A stretch of 64,000 nt of DNA from Tenrec ecaudatus (GCF_050624435.1 NC_134543.1:127300874-127364873), one strand, 5' to 3'; shown: positions 10,108 through 20,899, numbered from the stretch's first letter. Notes: generated from the sequence alone by a model not told the origin. Made by a program: numbers and translations.

Positions 10108-10440
10108 GTAAAGGATGCTAAACAAGGCAGCCAAATAGAACAACAAGGATTGGGATTTGTTTGTAAAACCTACTGCCCCTTGTTTGGAAGAAACTAAAAA
10201 GAAAAAGGCTGCTCCAAAAATGGTTCCCACTAAAGCAGGGTTTTTAGGAGCTGTCCAACAGGCTCCAAGAGAAGGGATGATTTCCTGAGGTGTTTCCCCA
10301 TTACAGATGCTATAGATGAAGGGGAGCCTGAATGGGAACCATTGCCTTTAAAAGTACTTAAAGAACTTAAAAGTGCTGTTAAAGAAACTGGACCCACGTC
10401 CCCGCACACTATGCAGTTAGTGGGAAGTATAGGGAGTTTG
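10108..10440 (+). pseudogene. Betaretroviral gag, p12/capsid N-terminal region
   Basis: After the solo LTR, lysine-rich sequence leads to KAGFLGAVQQAP (about 10232-10267) and then, across a TGA at about 10286, to capsid start-like sequence with EPEWEPLPLKVLKELKSAV and GPTSPHTMQL (about 10320-10420). The WEPLP...LKELK...GP.AP/SP pattern is the N-terminal capsid signature of betaretroviruses. Capsid ends abruptly near 10435 where the sequence switches to polymerase. Confidence 0.75.
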
Positions 10441-11327
10441 GATGATTTCACAGAAGTGGATGGTTCCAGGGTACTCTTCTTTAGTGGCCACAATAATCCA
10501 GGAAAAAAAAGTGAAAAAAGCATTTTTGGAAAGGATGTTATTAATATTATCATTCCCTACACAGTTGAACAGTTAACCTATCTAATGGAAAATGATGATG
10601 ATTGGCTAGTGGCCGTAACAGGGTATTTTATTTTTGAAATATATTACATCATCTTCCTAATAATCCCTCATTGCATTTTCTCAAACTCCACCCAGTCATT
10701 TTTCCAAAGCATACTTTAAAGCAACCATTACCAGGACCAGCTATTCTGGTGCTTACTAATGGGTCTTCTAACAGCACAGTTGTGACTATTATAGACTCTG
10801 AGAAAATAGGTACTGAAACCACAGAAACATCTGCTCAAAAGGTAGAGTTGATGGCTGTTTTGGAGGCTTTTAACAGATTATCTGCATTTCCTTTTAATCT
10901 TTACACGGACTCATATTATATTGTAAAACTATTTCCTCGTATTGAAACTGCCCCGCTTCCAGGAGATAAGACCACAATTTTTTCCCCTTTTGAGAAATTT
11001 ACAGGCTTCAACTCATCAAAGAAAGCATCAATTTTTATTGGATATGTGAGAGCTCATTCCCAATTTCCTGGTCCTATACATGATGATAATATATTGGCAG
11101 ATTTTTATATAAGGCCTCTCATTTTTTCTGCAGTTGAGGAAGCTAAAGAAAGCCATGCTATACACCACCAGAACTCTTCTGCACTTAGGTATCAGTTTCA
11201 CCTTCCCCGAGAAACCGCCAGAGCTATAGTCAAAGATTGTCCAACGTGTCCTCCGAATGGGGTTTCTTTACCTATGGGAGTGAACCCCCGAAGTGTAAGA
11301 CCACTGATTTGTGGCACATGGATTTAA
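10440..11327 (+). pseudogene. Betaretroviral pol: RT connection, RNase H, integrase zinc domain
   Basis: IIIPYTVEQLTYLM and DDWLVAV (about 10545-10615) match the RT connection subdomain. A frame change near 10670 leads to RNase H: LTNGSSNST (first catalytic position, where Asp of TDGSS is replaced by Asn, 10755 area), QKVELMAVLEAF (Glu), NLYTDSYYIV (Asp) and HDDNILAD (last Asp). It is followed by the integrase HHCC domain: SHAIHHQNSSALR and DCPTCPP (about 11150-11255). Protease and the catalytic RT palm are missing. The RNase H Asn substitution and the frameshifts make it inactive. Confidence 0.8.
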
Positions 11328-11966
11328 CTCATGTCCCACAATTTGGAAAATTGGCTTATGTGCATGTATGTACAGACACATATTCTCATGTAATTATGGC
11401 CTCTGCAAGGCAGGGGAAGCATATAAGGACATAATTCAACATCTTTTCATGTATTTGCTTATCTTGGCATACCCAGAGCTCTTAAAACATATAATGCTCC
11501 TGCTTACACTGGCAAAGCAATTAAGATTTTTTGTTCTACTTTTGACATTAATCATAATACGGGAATCCCCTATAATCCTCAAGGGCAAGCTATTGTGGAA
11601 AGAGCTCATCAAACTTTAAAAACTCAAATTGTGAAATTAATGGCTGGGGAATTCAAACATATTTCTCCTCATCATGTGCTAAATCATGCCCTTTTTGTGT
11701 TAAATTCTTTGAACTCTGATGAGAAAGGGCAAACTCCTATTTTAAGACATTGGGAAAAATCCCTGGTCAAATGGAAAGACCCACTTATCGGTCAATGGAA
11801 AGGGCCCGACCTTTTAATAACAGCGGGGCGAGGGTATGCTTGTATATTTCCACAGGACGCAGATCCCCCACCCCCAATTTGGGTTCCAGACCATCTCATC
11901 AGCCCAGCGAAGCAAAAAGAGGAAGGCACCTGCCTCCCTCTCTCGCTCGTCTGTGGTGCTGGGTAA
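11237..11966 (+). pseudogene. Betaretroviral pol: integrase core and C-terminal domain
   Basis: The catalytic core is split over three frames. DLWHMDLTHVPQFGKLAYVHV holds the first Asp (11315-11340), TDTYSHVIM the second part (about 11370-11400). The third motif, GIPYNPQGQAIVERAHQTLK-like, lies at about 11563-11620 across a frame change. The C-terminal DNA-binding domain follows, with KWKDPLIGQWKGPD (about 11770-11812) and IWVPDHLI (11877-11902). The D,D-35-E residues are all represented, but two or more frameshifts disrupt them. The provirus is not recognisable beyond ~11966. Confidence 0.8.
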
Positions 11967-12880
11967 CTTTCAGTCGGTAATCAGAACACCCGCGGAATGT
12001 AGGATTTATGGAGTCACTTCAAAAAGATGACAGGAAAAGCAAAGAAAATGCACAAGGGCCGCACGTAGGCTTTGATATTTTTGACTCTGGTACGTGACTG
12101 AGCTGTTGGTGGCCGGAAAGAACACTTTGACAGGAGTCCTCTTCAGAGTCTGCACTACCTTGTTCTCCCTGCTGCCAGCAAACTGTCCCGGGCCTTGCTC
12201 AACTTTCCCGTCTCCCATGAGCCCTCAGCCCTGCATGGCACTGAGCCTCTGTGGCTGGTGGAGACGCCTCCTTCTCCATGGCAGGCCTTTCAGTCTGTGT
12301 GTTCTCCCAAACAGAATGGTTTCTTGCCTTGGGAGACTGTAACCATCTCCCAACGGATAGAAGATGGTCGTCTCTTTAGTTTGAAATGCTCGTGTCATTT
12401 AGCTTGAATTAATCTTCACTCTTACCCCGGGTTTCTAATTATGAGCCAGTAAGGGAGCATCCAATTTTCCCTCCCAATCCTCCATCTTGATTCCTTGGTA
12501 GCTTTTACTTAGTCTGGAACTACGAACCTTGACTTGTCCTCCATGCCACATACCCGTCTATCACTCAGTAGTAGCTATTGGCCAACTCATGGACTTCGCA
12601 GTGAGGATGGTCCAGGGTATAGCATCACTCTAGCCAAAAGGTCCCTAATCATCATGGAATCATTGGAGTCTACTTCTCAGAACCCCGGAGCCACGGACCA
12701 TGGTTCACAGTGCTCTCATCATTCATAGGTGTCTTTTGTGCTGTGAGCCAATGGGGATTTCAGCAGTGGTGCAGTGATGTTAGACTACTTCATGGGAACA
12801 TTAAATGTTTGACAGGTTAGTCTCTGGAAGTTAAAAACCTGTTATACATATGACGGTACGCATGTAAAACATGCGGCCAT
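11967..12880. other. Unassigned sequence after the provirus
   Basis: No env, 3' LTR, SINE or LINE recognised. It may include degraded proviral or flanking sequence. Frames at 12006-12407 are short, overlapping on both strands and carry no recognisable domain. Confidence 0.4.
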
Positions 12881-12881
12881 T

Positions 12882-13040
12882 TAGTGACTCCTTACTGTGG
12901 CCCAGGCGTTACGCCACATTCATAACACACATTGTCTCATTTAATTTTCACCCCAGCTAAGGAGTCGTTTACCATTACTAGCCCCAAATGACTGAGGAAG
13001 CTGGGCGTCCATGCGTCAGATCCTTGCCAAAGGCGGCACT
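12882..13040 (+). repeat. MIR element
   Basis: 'ttactgtggcccaggcgtta', 'cacacattgtctcatttaat', 'tcaccccagctaaggag' and 'atgactgaggaagctgggc' match the MIR consensus order (accumulating SINE of early mammals). Diverged, plus orientation. Confidence 0.8.
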
Positions 13041-14074
13041 GCCCGAACAGCAGACTCAGGTCCCCATTCTGAATGCCTCGCCCTCAGGGCTCCTGCATGC
13101 ACTGCCCTTCAGCCCTCACCTGCGGCAGAGCTGGCGTAGCCACAGCCAGGACACACAGTTCCAGCACAGGAGACGGCCACCCTGGAGGCCATCCTGGGCT
13201 ACACACTTTGATAAGCTGGATGAAATCATAAGACAAAATTGTTTAGATACACCCCCAAGAAATCTTAGTAGAGAGGGCACTAGAAGTCAACCCAAACATT
13301 CATAGGTAAGCATGAAAGAGTAATACTCTGCTGCTGATGGAGAGCTCCGGACAGAGAGAGCCATCTTTAAAGCCTGAACTAGACACTAGTTGGGTAAGAT
13401 GTTTATGGTTATTATATGTTGCAAGTCTCTGATGACACTTATTCTCAGGCAGTCAGTACTAATCAGATGCCTGATAGAAGCCCAGATGCCAATCCACTGT
13501 GACCAGCAACTCAAATTATTTTCCATTACATCAGAAATGACAATATTACAGACCAGTTCAGTCAAAACGGACAAAACACAGGAGCAAACAACCCACCGTG
13601 AACGGAAGTGAACACACGGGGAAACACAGCTTGGACCCCGAGACTCGAAGCCACTCGAGCAGTCTGAGGGCATCCCAGTCAGGGACAGTGGCATCAGAGG
13701 AACAGGCTGCACGGAATTATGCACAGCTTTGCAAACAACGCTTACATGGATTCGATGAAAAGGTCGGCAATACTAAAAATCTAATGGATTCTGTAAGCAG
13801 AAGGAAGTTAACTGAAATACACCTCGAAAGGAATGAATCAGGAGAAAAGTACATAAACTCATAAAAACAAACTTATTTCAAGAACACTTTAGGAAATTTG
13901 AGAACAATGAAGATACGGTGAATATTTCTAAAATACCATCAGGAGGAAAAGTCAAGCTACTGACAAAGATGCAAAGTCAAAGGCCAGAAGGCAGTGGGAC
14001 ATTCTCCCCACAGGACAACCTCTGGGAGACCACGGAGTGAAATGGCCCATGCCGAGTACATATTAAATAAGACA
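13041..14074 (+). other. Unassigned, possibly old L1 sequence
   Basis: A-rich plus-strand character from about 13200 (e.g. 13800-13990) suggests old LINE sequence, but I cannot align it to a specific part of L1. No gene seen. Confidence 0.3.
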
Positions 14075-14082
14075 CTCTAGAC

Positions 14083-14273
14083 CCGTGGTTCTCAAGCTTC
14101 CTCATGCCACGACCCTTCCATACAGTTCCTCATGTGGTGGTGACCTCCCCAACCATCACATTATTTTCGTTCCTACTTCATCACTGTCATTTTGCTACTG
14201 TTATAAATTGGGGCCCCTGTGAAAGGATCATTAGAGCCCCAAAGGGGTCGCGACCCACAGGCTGAGACCGTTG
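14083..14273 (-). mobile_element. SPIN-type non-autonomous hAT element, copy 1
   Basis: Terminal sequences ccgtggttctcaagc and ggctgagaccgttg are inverted repeats. Internal phrases 'cagttcctcatgtggtggtg', 'attttgctactgttataaat' and 'ggggtcgcgacccacaggc' match the SPIN non-autonomous family. The element is flanked by a perfect 8-bp duplication CTCTAGAC (14075-14082 and 14274-14281), which fits the nTCTAGAn target preference of hAT transposons. Orientation is arbitrary for a non-coding element. No transposase is present. Confidence 0.9.
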
Positions 14274-14439
14274 CTCTAGACGAAGGAGAAAATTTAACCA
14301 CCGTTCCGGAAAGCACCCCTAAAGCACTCTACACTAAAAACAGTGGTGGCCAAATTGACAACGATAATAAATTATTTAGTGGGGTGAAAACACAGTACAG
14401 CTATCAATAAACTGAAAAGGCAACGTACAGCTGATAACT

Positions 14440-15110
14440 ATGTGGAAGCTGTATGTGTATGGGTTTAATTGCTAAAAATCAATCATCCTAGCCACTCAAT
14501 AACATAAAGTCAAACAATTTATAAAATGGGCAAGGGACTTGAGTAGACTTTGTCCAAAGAAGGGCCCGGGAGTGCAGAGACATTGCTCAGCAAGATCAGG
14601 CATGTGCGAGTTCGGACTTCACCACGAGTTCGGCTGTTCCTTTGGACGCGCGGGAGGGGTGCTGGTGACAATGTGGGGAAATTGGAGCCCTCTTCTGAAG
14701 CGATGGAATCTTAACATACTGCAACCACGTTAACAAAAACAGCCCTTTGAAACGTCGAACAACTGCATGGCCCAGCAATTCCGCTCCAAGGAGTATGCCC
14801 CGCAGACTGCGAAGCGGGGATTTGAGTTCCGGCAGTCCTCACCGTGGATTTGAATCTACGCAGAGGTGGCGGCGACACATCCGCAGAGAGCAGAGCCACA
14901 GTTCCTGCTCTCTCAGCAAACAAAGCAAAGGGGGAGCAGGCCCAGGGCCAATTCCATGGACAAAGAGGGCTGCTCCACTGGGACAGAGTCCATGCTCCTA
15001 CGTATGTACAAGATACATGGCAGTGCATCTTCAAAATATAAAATGCAAGATGAACTGCATGACATGACGAGCTAAATCAACCAACCATAATGCTGGTGAG
15101 GAACTGGCAT
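14440..15110 (+). repeat. L1 ORF2 3'-terminal fragment
   Basis: 'aaaatgggcaagggacttgagtagac', 'gacaatgtggggaaattgga' and 'gcccagcaattccgctccaa' (in parts) match the conserved C-terminal end of mammalian L1 ORF2. The frame is destroyed. 15111-15400 is similar A-rich LINE-like sequence without a clear match. Confidence 0.7.
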
Positions 15111-15656
15111 ATTAAGTAGCTCGACACCAACAGTGAATGGGAAGATTTGCCCCAGAGGATACATACCGATCCCAGGACTAGCTACTATAGAATGCAGCTT
15201 GTTTAAACACACACACACACGGACACAGAAAACACAGCAAGTCTCCACAAAACTAAAAGGAGGTATTAAGCCGAATACAATGCTGCTTTAGAGATCAATA
15301 ATAAAGAGATACGAGTTATGAGATTCTGAAGCATTCTTTTCAAAAATACAGATCAGAACATGATGATAATAGAAAAATGTGAGAAGTCAACAACAATGAA
15401 AACCCTTTATGGGGATAGACTGGAGCATACACATAGACATCTGCAGGCTAACTTTTGTGTGTGTGTGTGCAAAAAGTTAGCAAATAAAAAAGAGTAACCC
15501 CCAGACACATGGTAATCATACAGACAAGAAGCTGACAGTGTGAAAATGGGATGGGGTGGGGAGCACAAGAGAGCAGGGGAAAGGGAGGGAGAGGGAATCC
15601 ATGAGGACCACCAAGAATTTAAACAGGAACAAAGTACAGCTACAGTAGCAGCTTCT

Positions 15657-15825
15657 TTTTATTTATTTTTTTATTTTATTTATTTATTTTTTTATCACTG
15701 TCCTCCCCTATTCAATCATGGCTGCCACAGGCAGGCAGGCAGAAAGCGCAAGGACATTCTCTCTTGCATCTGTAGGAAACCTTAAGAGCAGACAGTAACT
15801 GCTCCAGGTCTGTCAATAGATGCTT
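15657..15825 (-). mobile_element. Short polyadenylated retrocopy with 14-bp target duplication
   Basis: A ~169-bp insert, minus strand, ending in an A/T-rich tail containing AATAAA-like units (poly-T side at 15657-15690 on plus). It is flanked by CAGTAGCAGCTTCT at 15643-15656 and 15826-15839. The nick site reads TTCT/AA on the plus strand (TT/AGAA on the other), consistent with L1 endonuclease. The body ('ctacagatgcaagagagaat' on minus) is not a family I recognise; it may be a truncated processed mRNA 3' end. Confidence 0.7.
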
Positions 15826-15843
15826 CAGTAGCAGCTTCTAATC

Positions 15844-16023
15844 CAGCGGTTTTCTCAACCTGTGAGTCTCAACCAAACGACCCTTTCACAGGGGTCGCTC
15901 AATTCAAAACAGTAGCAAAATGACAGTGATGAAGCAGCAACAAAAATAATTTTATGGTTGGGGTCACCATCACATGGGGAACTGTATTAAAGTTCCCGGC
16001 ATTAGGAAGGTTGAGAACCACTG
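15844..16023 (+). mobile_element. SPIN-type non-autonomous hAT element, copy 2
   Basis: Starts cagcggttttctcaacctgtg and ends gaaggttgagaaccactg, giving inverted termini. Internal 'ccctttcacaggggtcgc', 'ataattttatggttggggtc' and 'actgtattaaag' match SPIN. Opposite orientation to copy 1. The putative target duplication ttctaatc / ttttaaaa is degraded (5 of 8). It lies four bases after the 14-bp duplication of the neighbouring retrocopy. Confidence 0.85.
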
Positions 16024-16474
16024 TTTTAAAACCAAAATAGAATGTAATTAACACATGCACTCCAATAAACTTGAAAACTGAGATGGAAATGAGCAACTTT
16101 CTAAGAAATATCATAGCTAAAGCCATTTTCAAAAAGAAAGAGTAATTCAAATCATTAAAGAAATTAGTCTAGCTACATGCACAAAATCCCATCAATCATC
16201 GATAACTTTATAGGTAAGCTTTAGTAAACATATATGAAACAGATAATTCAATTGTATACAAAATATTACAGATAATAGAAAATGAGGAAAACTATCAAGG
16301 CTAATTTGGTACAATGAAGTAACCTTAAGAAGAAAACCAAATGACATTACACAATTTATATTTTCAACATAAATCAAAAGCCCATGGTATAATATGAGCA
16401 AAACAAATCTAAGGTACATATGGAGGGGTAGGAGGAGGGAGGGAGGGAGAAAGAGAGAGAATATGAATATGAGA

Positions 16475-16600
16475 ATCCTGCTGCTAACTGCAATACTGGT
16501 GGTTCAAAATCCACCACCACTCCCAAGGAGAAAGACGAGGCTGTCTGCTCATGTAAAGACTTTTTGTCTCAGAAACCGTATAGAGGGTAGCTAAGAGCTG
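16475..16600 (+). repeat. AfroSINE fragment
   Basis: 'ctgctgctaactgcaatact', 'ggttcaaaatccaccaccac' and 'gagaaagacgaggctgtctg' are the head and middle of AfroSINE. The 3' part is replaced by the following GGT tract. 16024-16470 is AT-rich and unassigned. Confidence 0.8.
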
Positions 16601-16601
16601 G

Positions 16602-16676
16602 GGTGGTGGTGGTGGTGGTGGTGGTGGTGGTGGTGGTGGTGGTGGTGGTGGTGGTGGTGGTGGTGGTGTGTGTGTC
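16602..16676. repeat. (GGT)n microsatellite with (GT)n tail
   Basis: About 22 GGT units, then GTGTGTGT. On the minus strand it reads as a poly-proline frame, which is an artefact. Confidence 0.97.
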
Positions 16677-16949
16677 TCTCTTTCCCTGGTACCATTGAGA
16701 TTCATCCTGGGAAAATAACTATTTTCAAGTTAAACACTGTATTTACTATTATAGGTATGTTTATTATACATGATCTAAACTGGAACTCCACCTGATGACA
16801 CGCACACATCACTTCCAGAGGGATTAGAGTCCTGCACAGGAAAAGCAGTGCTTGAAAGCACTCAGAAGGACATTATAGGAGAATGTCTCTCTCATGACCC
16901 CAGTGCTGCTGCTCAATTCAGCCCAGACCGGAGCATGTACACAGGTCCA

Positions 16950-17345
16950 GATAAGAGATGGGAGCTCATGACACATGGAATCCAGGAACAGGAGTGGGGA
17001 TAGAGATACCAGAAGGGTAAGGGGGAAGAGGGGAGAGGATGGGAGAAGGTGGTACCTATCACAATGATTGACACAAAACCATACACCCCTCGCCAGGGGG
17101 AATAACAACAGAAAACATGGGGGAAGGGAGACCGCTGTTGGTGTGAGACGTGAAAATAAAAATAATTTATAATCTATCAAGGGGTCATGAGGGAGGGGGG
17201 GCAGGAGGGAAAAAAGAGCAGATACCAAGGGCTCAATAGAAAGTAACTGTCCAGAAAAGAATGATGGCAACATATGTACACACAGGCCTGATGCAATCGA
17301 TGTACGGATTGTAAAAAGAGCCGTAAGAGCCTCCAATAAAATGAT
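16950..17345 (+). repeat. Putative LINE 3'-UTR (L1-like) ending in AATAAAA
   Basis: G-rich tract, then 'aaaataaaaataatttataatc', 'aagaatgatggcaacatatg', 'gatgcaatcgatgtacggatt' and 'agagcctccaataaaatgat'. This tail phrase is a recurrent LINE-type 3' end in afrotherian DNA by my recall. A related G-rich block with 'aaaataattatttataaact' occurs in every unit of the downstream macrosatellite (e.g. 33560-33776). Confidence 0.5.
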
Positions 17346-17364
17346 CGTTTCCTATAAAGGGGGA

Positions 17365-17760
17365 AAAAACCACAACATCAAGTCATGAAAGCAAAGAGGA
17401 ATAAATTGGACTACATTAAAATAAGAGCACAGAAAACTCTCCTCAACAAAAGACGCCTCTAAAAGTTGAAGACACACCCCCAAAAACTAGGAAGACGCAT
17501 GCACCATGTGTGTTACTTATAAACAAATGGAATCTAGAACACAAGGAATATCCAAACCAAAATATAGACCCAACCAACCAACTCAGGAGTCTCATGGGAC
17601 CAAAGAGGCAAGGAAGTCCAAGTCATCAATAAAACTGTTAAAATAGCATCAGCATCATTAGTCATCCGTGAAATGCACATGGAGACACGGGAGACCAACA
17701 CCGTTTTACCAGATTTGGGAAAACACAAAGGCCAGTTAGTTTTAAGGATGTGATCTGAGA
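17365..17760 (+). repeat. L1 ORF2 fragments
   Basis: 'aataaattggactacattaa' with following 'agagcacagaaaactctcct', and 'cattagtcatccgtgaaatg' with 'gagacacgggagaccaacac', correspond in order to conserved 3' segments of mammalian L1 ORF2. Interrupted and non-coding. Confidence 0.6.
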
Positions 17761-18059
17761 ATTCCTTGAGCCCGCTTTTAAATGATCAACCATCCATTTG
17801 TGAAAAGATCCACTGGGACTTCTCCAATCAGTAAGCACCTGGACAGAGAAGTCTCCCCCGTTCCAGGAAATGTTCTTATGCAGTTGAATGGGGGCCACCC
17901 TTGGAAGGATCTCACAGACCCAGCGATGCTTCTTCCCAGCTACAGGAACACGTGCCCACACGACAGGGCAGCCATGCTTTCCATGTGTCTGCAAGCCAAC
18001 TGCCTGTGTCCCACTTGCCCGTGGGGGGGATGTGTGTGTTGAGGGGTGGGGGGCCTTAC

Positions 18060-18171
18060 TTGGAGCAGGCTTCACAGGCAATGTTCCTGGTGGTCTCCTT
18101 GATGGTGCGCTCCCAGACAAACGCGGGGTACTCCATGTGGCAAGGTTCCAGGGTGTGCTTCAACTTCTGGG
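18060..18171 (-). CDS. Candidate internal coding exon, unidentified gene
   Basis: On the minus strand a pyrimidine tract (ttctcccccacccccatatc) and cccgcag acceptor are followed by 112 bp open in one frame and then a donor CCAA/GTAAGG (GT at 18059-18058). In phase 2-36 codons-2 it reads QKLKHTLEPCHMEYPAF, then VWERTIKETTRN and IACEACS, with four Cys and ordinary amino-acid use. The 36 codons contain no stop and do not look like any repeat family here. I do not recognise the protein. No companion exon was found within several kb, so it could be a genuine exon of a long-intron gene, a pseudo-exon, or chance. Confidence 0.4.
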
Positions 18172-18299
18172 CTGCGGGGATATGGGGGTGGGGGAGAACG
18201 GGATCAAGAACTCAGCATGCGCACTCCGGATTGTGAGCCCCACCCAGAGAGCTGAGGATGGAGTGAGGCTCCCGAGGCTCTGGGTTTGGTTCTAAACCC

Positions 18300-19050
18300 C
18301 GCTGGATCCCATGGAATTTTCTAACTGGCAGTTGCAGAAGTCTGTCAGCCTGACTCTCCTACAACCTGTGCTTAGAACCCCCCAAGCCAATCCTATTAAA
18401 AACCCGAGGTGCCTACAGTACTTCATATCCACAAACAGGTGTTATGTTACTTTGTTGCAGGCATCACCACATTTCATTAGTATTGTTACTGTATTATTTG
18501 GCCAAAGGGGTCTTAGCCTGTCTATTTTAAAGTGTTTTTTATGCACAGAAAGGTACACTGCAGATCATGATAGACACTTGACTGATGTTAGATAGGAACC
18601 ATTCCAAAGTGTCTTTGGATTTTAAAAGACTTAGTAAAAAACCCCAAAAACTCATTTGTAATCTGGGGATGGCCAGTAGTCACGTCACAGTGCCTGCCAA
18701 GCTATGCTCTAACCTATAATTCCTCACGCAGTGGTCTTGCATTATCAGCTATCATTTATGCAGCAGAAGAATTCTACTTTCTGGGACAGCATCAGTCACC
18801 AGGGTTCTGACCTCAGCCTCGCTAGAGCTTAGCAACAATGTAGATGTATATCTTAATATGTAAAATATAAGCTTGACCACATTATTTAGGGTGAGACAGA
18901 GGTCATGATACAATTGCATGGTTTTATGATAGAAGGAAAATAGTAAAATACATAATGCCTTTGAACCACAGCCACGGACCGACAGAATCTTACTACTCTG
19001 AAGCTCTTTGTCCCATAGTGTACACACCTTGTCAGTTTTCACACAGTCAA
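18300..19050. other. Unassigned AT-rich intergenic stretch
   Basis: No gene or repeat family recognised. 'gcatcaccacatttcattag...ggccaaaggggtcttagcctg' (18460-18520) looks like an old interspersed repeat but cannot be named. Confidence 0.3.
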
Positions 19051-19054
19051 AAGC

Positions 19055-19290
19055 CTGGGGCCTGCTGGCCCAGGAGATCAAACACTCTGCTGCTAACTCC
19101 AAGGTTAGTGGTGCAAACCCACAGCTGTGCTATAGGAGGCCAACGGAGGCCGCGGGCAGCCTGCTTCCACGATGATCACAGACAGCCTCGGGGTGCCTCG
19201 GGGCCCCACGGGGAGGTTCCTGCCTGTCCCACGGGGCTGTGGGGTTGGACTCCCCTGGGTGACTTGCTTTGTGGTTAGTTTGATGGAGGA
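19055..19290 (+). repeat. AfroSINE, diverged
   Basis: 'ctgctgctaactccaaggtt', 'agtggtgcaaacccacagct', 'gcctcggggtgcctcggggc' and 'tggactcccctgggtgactt' follow AfroSINE order. Confidence 0.65.
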
Positions 19291-19423
19291 ACACATAGTA
19301 AGTAGGTGCTGGGCAAAATCTTTGTGACGAAATGATTGAAATAAATTACACCCAGGAAGGAAGTAACAAAACAAGTTGATTATTTTTAAACTGGGGATCA
19401 TGAAAATCCATATATCAGAGGTT

Positions 19424-19705
19424 ACGGAGCCCTGGCGGGGCCACGGGTGAAGCTCTGTCTGGGCTGGTGACCACGAAGGCCGAGAATTCAAAGCAGAAGC
19501 AGTTATTTCCCAGGAGAAAGATGAGGCTGTCTGCTTCCATGATGATTGACTGTCTCAAACTACAATACAGTGCGGTGCAGTATAACTCGACAACACAGTA
19601 CAGGACAATACAGATGTCGGGTCTCAAGGACCCCCAGGAACAGCTCCACTCTGCTGGGTGCAGTCACTACGAGTTGGACACCATTTCTGGACGGTGGCTT
19701 TGGCG
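19424..19705 (+). repeat. AfroSINE with internal insertion
   Basis: Head 'ggagccctggcggggccacg', middle 'gagaaagatgaggctgtctg' (19518-19537) and tail 'gtcactacgagttggacacc'. A ~55-bp stretch rich in 'acaatacag / aacacagtac' (about 19560-19615) separates the body from the tail. Confidence 0.75.
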
Positions 19706-20194
19706 AGGGTGGGGGTGCCCGTGAGCGACATGGACCCAGGCACGTCACAGTCATTAGTCCTGGGCCCAGACCTAATAAGCGCCGCGTGCACCTCAGCTAG
19801 GAAACACAGGCAACACCCGGAACTCTCTACTAACGTCACGAACATTCAAGTGGCGAAGATACTGATCGCGGTGAGACAGGACAGCATGGTGGTAAGCAGG
19901 AAGGTTCTGAAGTGGGGAAGTTGATAATACAAATCCCTCATCTGCCGCCTTCAGTTAATCCCCAGTATTCTCCCCTAGAAAATAGGAAGGCAGATAGCAC
20001 CACAGAATGCATAAACATCAACCTTCTAGGACTTAGGGAGCTGAAATGGCATTTTGAATGACAAAATCAGATGGCTTACTAGGCTGGGAATGAAAGATTC
20101 AAGAGGAAAGGAACTGCATTCACCATCAAAAAGGATATTTCAAGATCTATCTTGAAGTACAGTGCTGTCTGTGCAAGATAATATCTATCCCCAT

Positions 20195-20890
20195 GCAAGG
20201 AAACGCCGTCAATACAACTATTACTCACACATAAGCACCAACTACTAGAAGTAGCAATGCAGAAAGTGAAGACGTCTACCATCATCTTCAGTCTGAAATT
20301 TATCAAGCAATCAGGATGCATGGATCAGTACTGGTGATTGGAACGCAAGCGTTAGAAACAAGGAGGAAGGGACAGTAGTTGGAAAATATGGCCTTGGTGA
20401 TAGAAGTGAAGCTTGGGTTGGTGACAGGATTTTGCAAGAACCAATGACTTGCTCCTAGAAGATATACATTTAACAATAGATGAGGACTTCTCCAGAGGGA
20501 ACAGAGAGATGTCCTATTGACCACGTCCGGGGGAAGAGACGATGGGGAAGCTCGCTATCAGCAGCCAACTAAGGTGGCCAGGCCCGACCGTGGATCAGTG
20601 TAAGGTCAGGCTGAAGGAAACCAAGTCCACAGATCCAAACTACACTCTTGAGAACACTTCAGAACAGACGTGATGCCCTGAACACTAATGAGAGAAGACC
20701 TGAGGACTGAGGAGCGGTGGGATGACATATAGACCATCGGACCTCAATAAGTCAAAGGGCACTGCAAAGACAGTCAAGACTGAAGCATAAGTGGAGCAAA
20801 GGCAGGATTGACCAAGATTTCCTCTCGCATGGATCCAGAACCCATGTGCAAGGCAACAGCAGTGCAGAGCTCAAAGGACGCACTGCGTTG
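20195..20890 (+). repeat. RTE-clade LINE fragment (AfroRTE/BovB-like)
   Basis: 'gaagacgtctaccatcatct', 'ttggaaaatatggccttggt', 'gattttgcaagaaccaatga' and 'gatgccctgaacactaatga' match in order the endonuclease-to-RT linker region of RTE LINEs abundant in Afrotheria. Frame lost. 19706-20194 is unassigned. Confidence 0.75.
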
Positions 20891-20899
20891 CACTGAGGA

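Larger units (their letters stand above)
7875..11966 (+). mobile_element. Defective MMTV-like betaretroviral provirus (ERV2)
   Basis: Order on the plus strand: long LTR with a U3 reading frame (to ~9095), primer binding site (9098-9115), gag MA start (9233), gag CA (about 10280-10440), RT connection/RNase H (about 10440-11110), and integrase (about 11120-11940). There is no visible env and no 3' LTR in the window. A large internal deletion joins capsid to the RT connection domain, and an unrelated solo LTR sits inside gag. The long LTR with an internal frame, the Lys-type primer site and the Gag/Pol similarity together point to an MMTV-related lineage rather than HERV-K or IAP types. All genes are broken. 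Confidence 0.8.

Noticed and set aside
11967-12880. env gene or 3' LTR downstream of integrase
   Set aside because: No surface/transmembrane motifs and no repeat of the 7880-9095 LTR could be found.
16484-16705. Poly-proline protein on the minus strand
   Set aside because: Generated by the (GGT)n microsatellite read in reverse.
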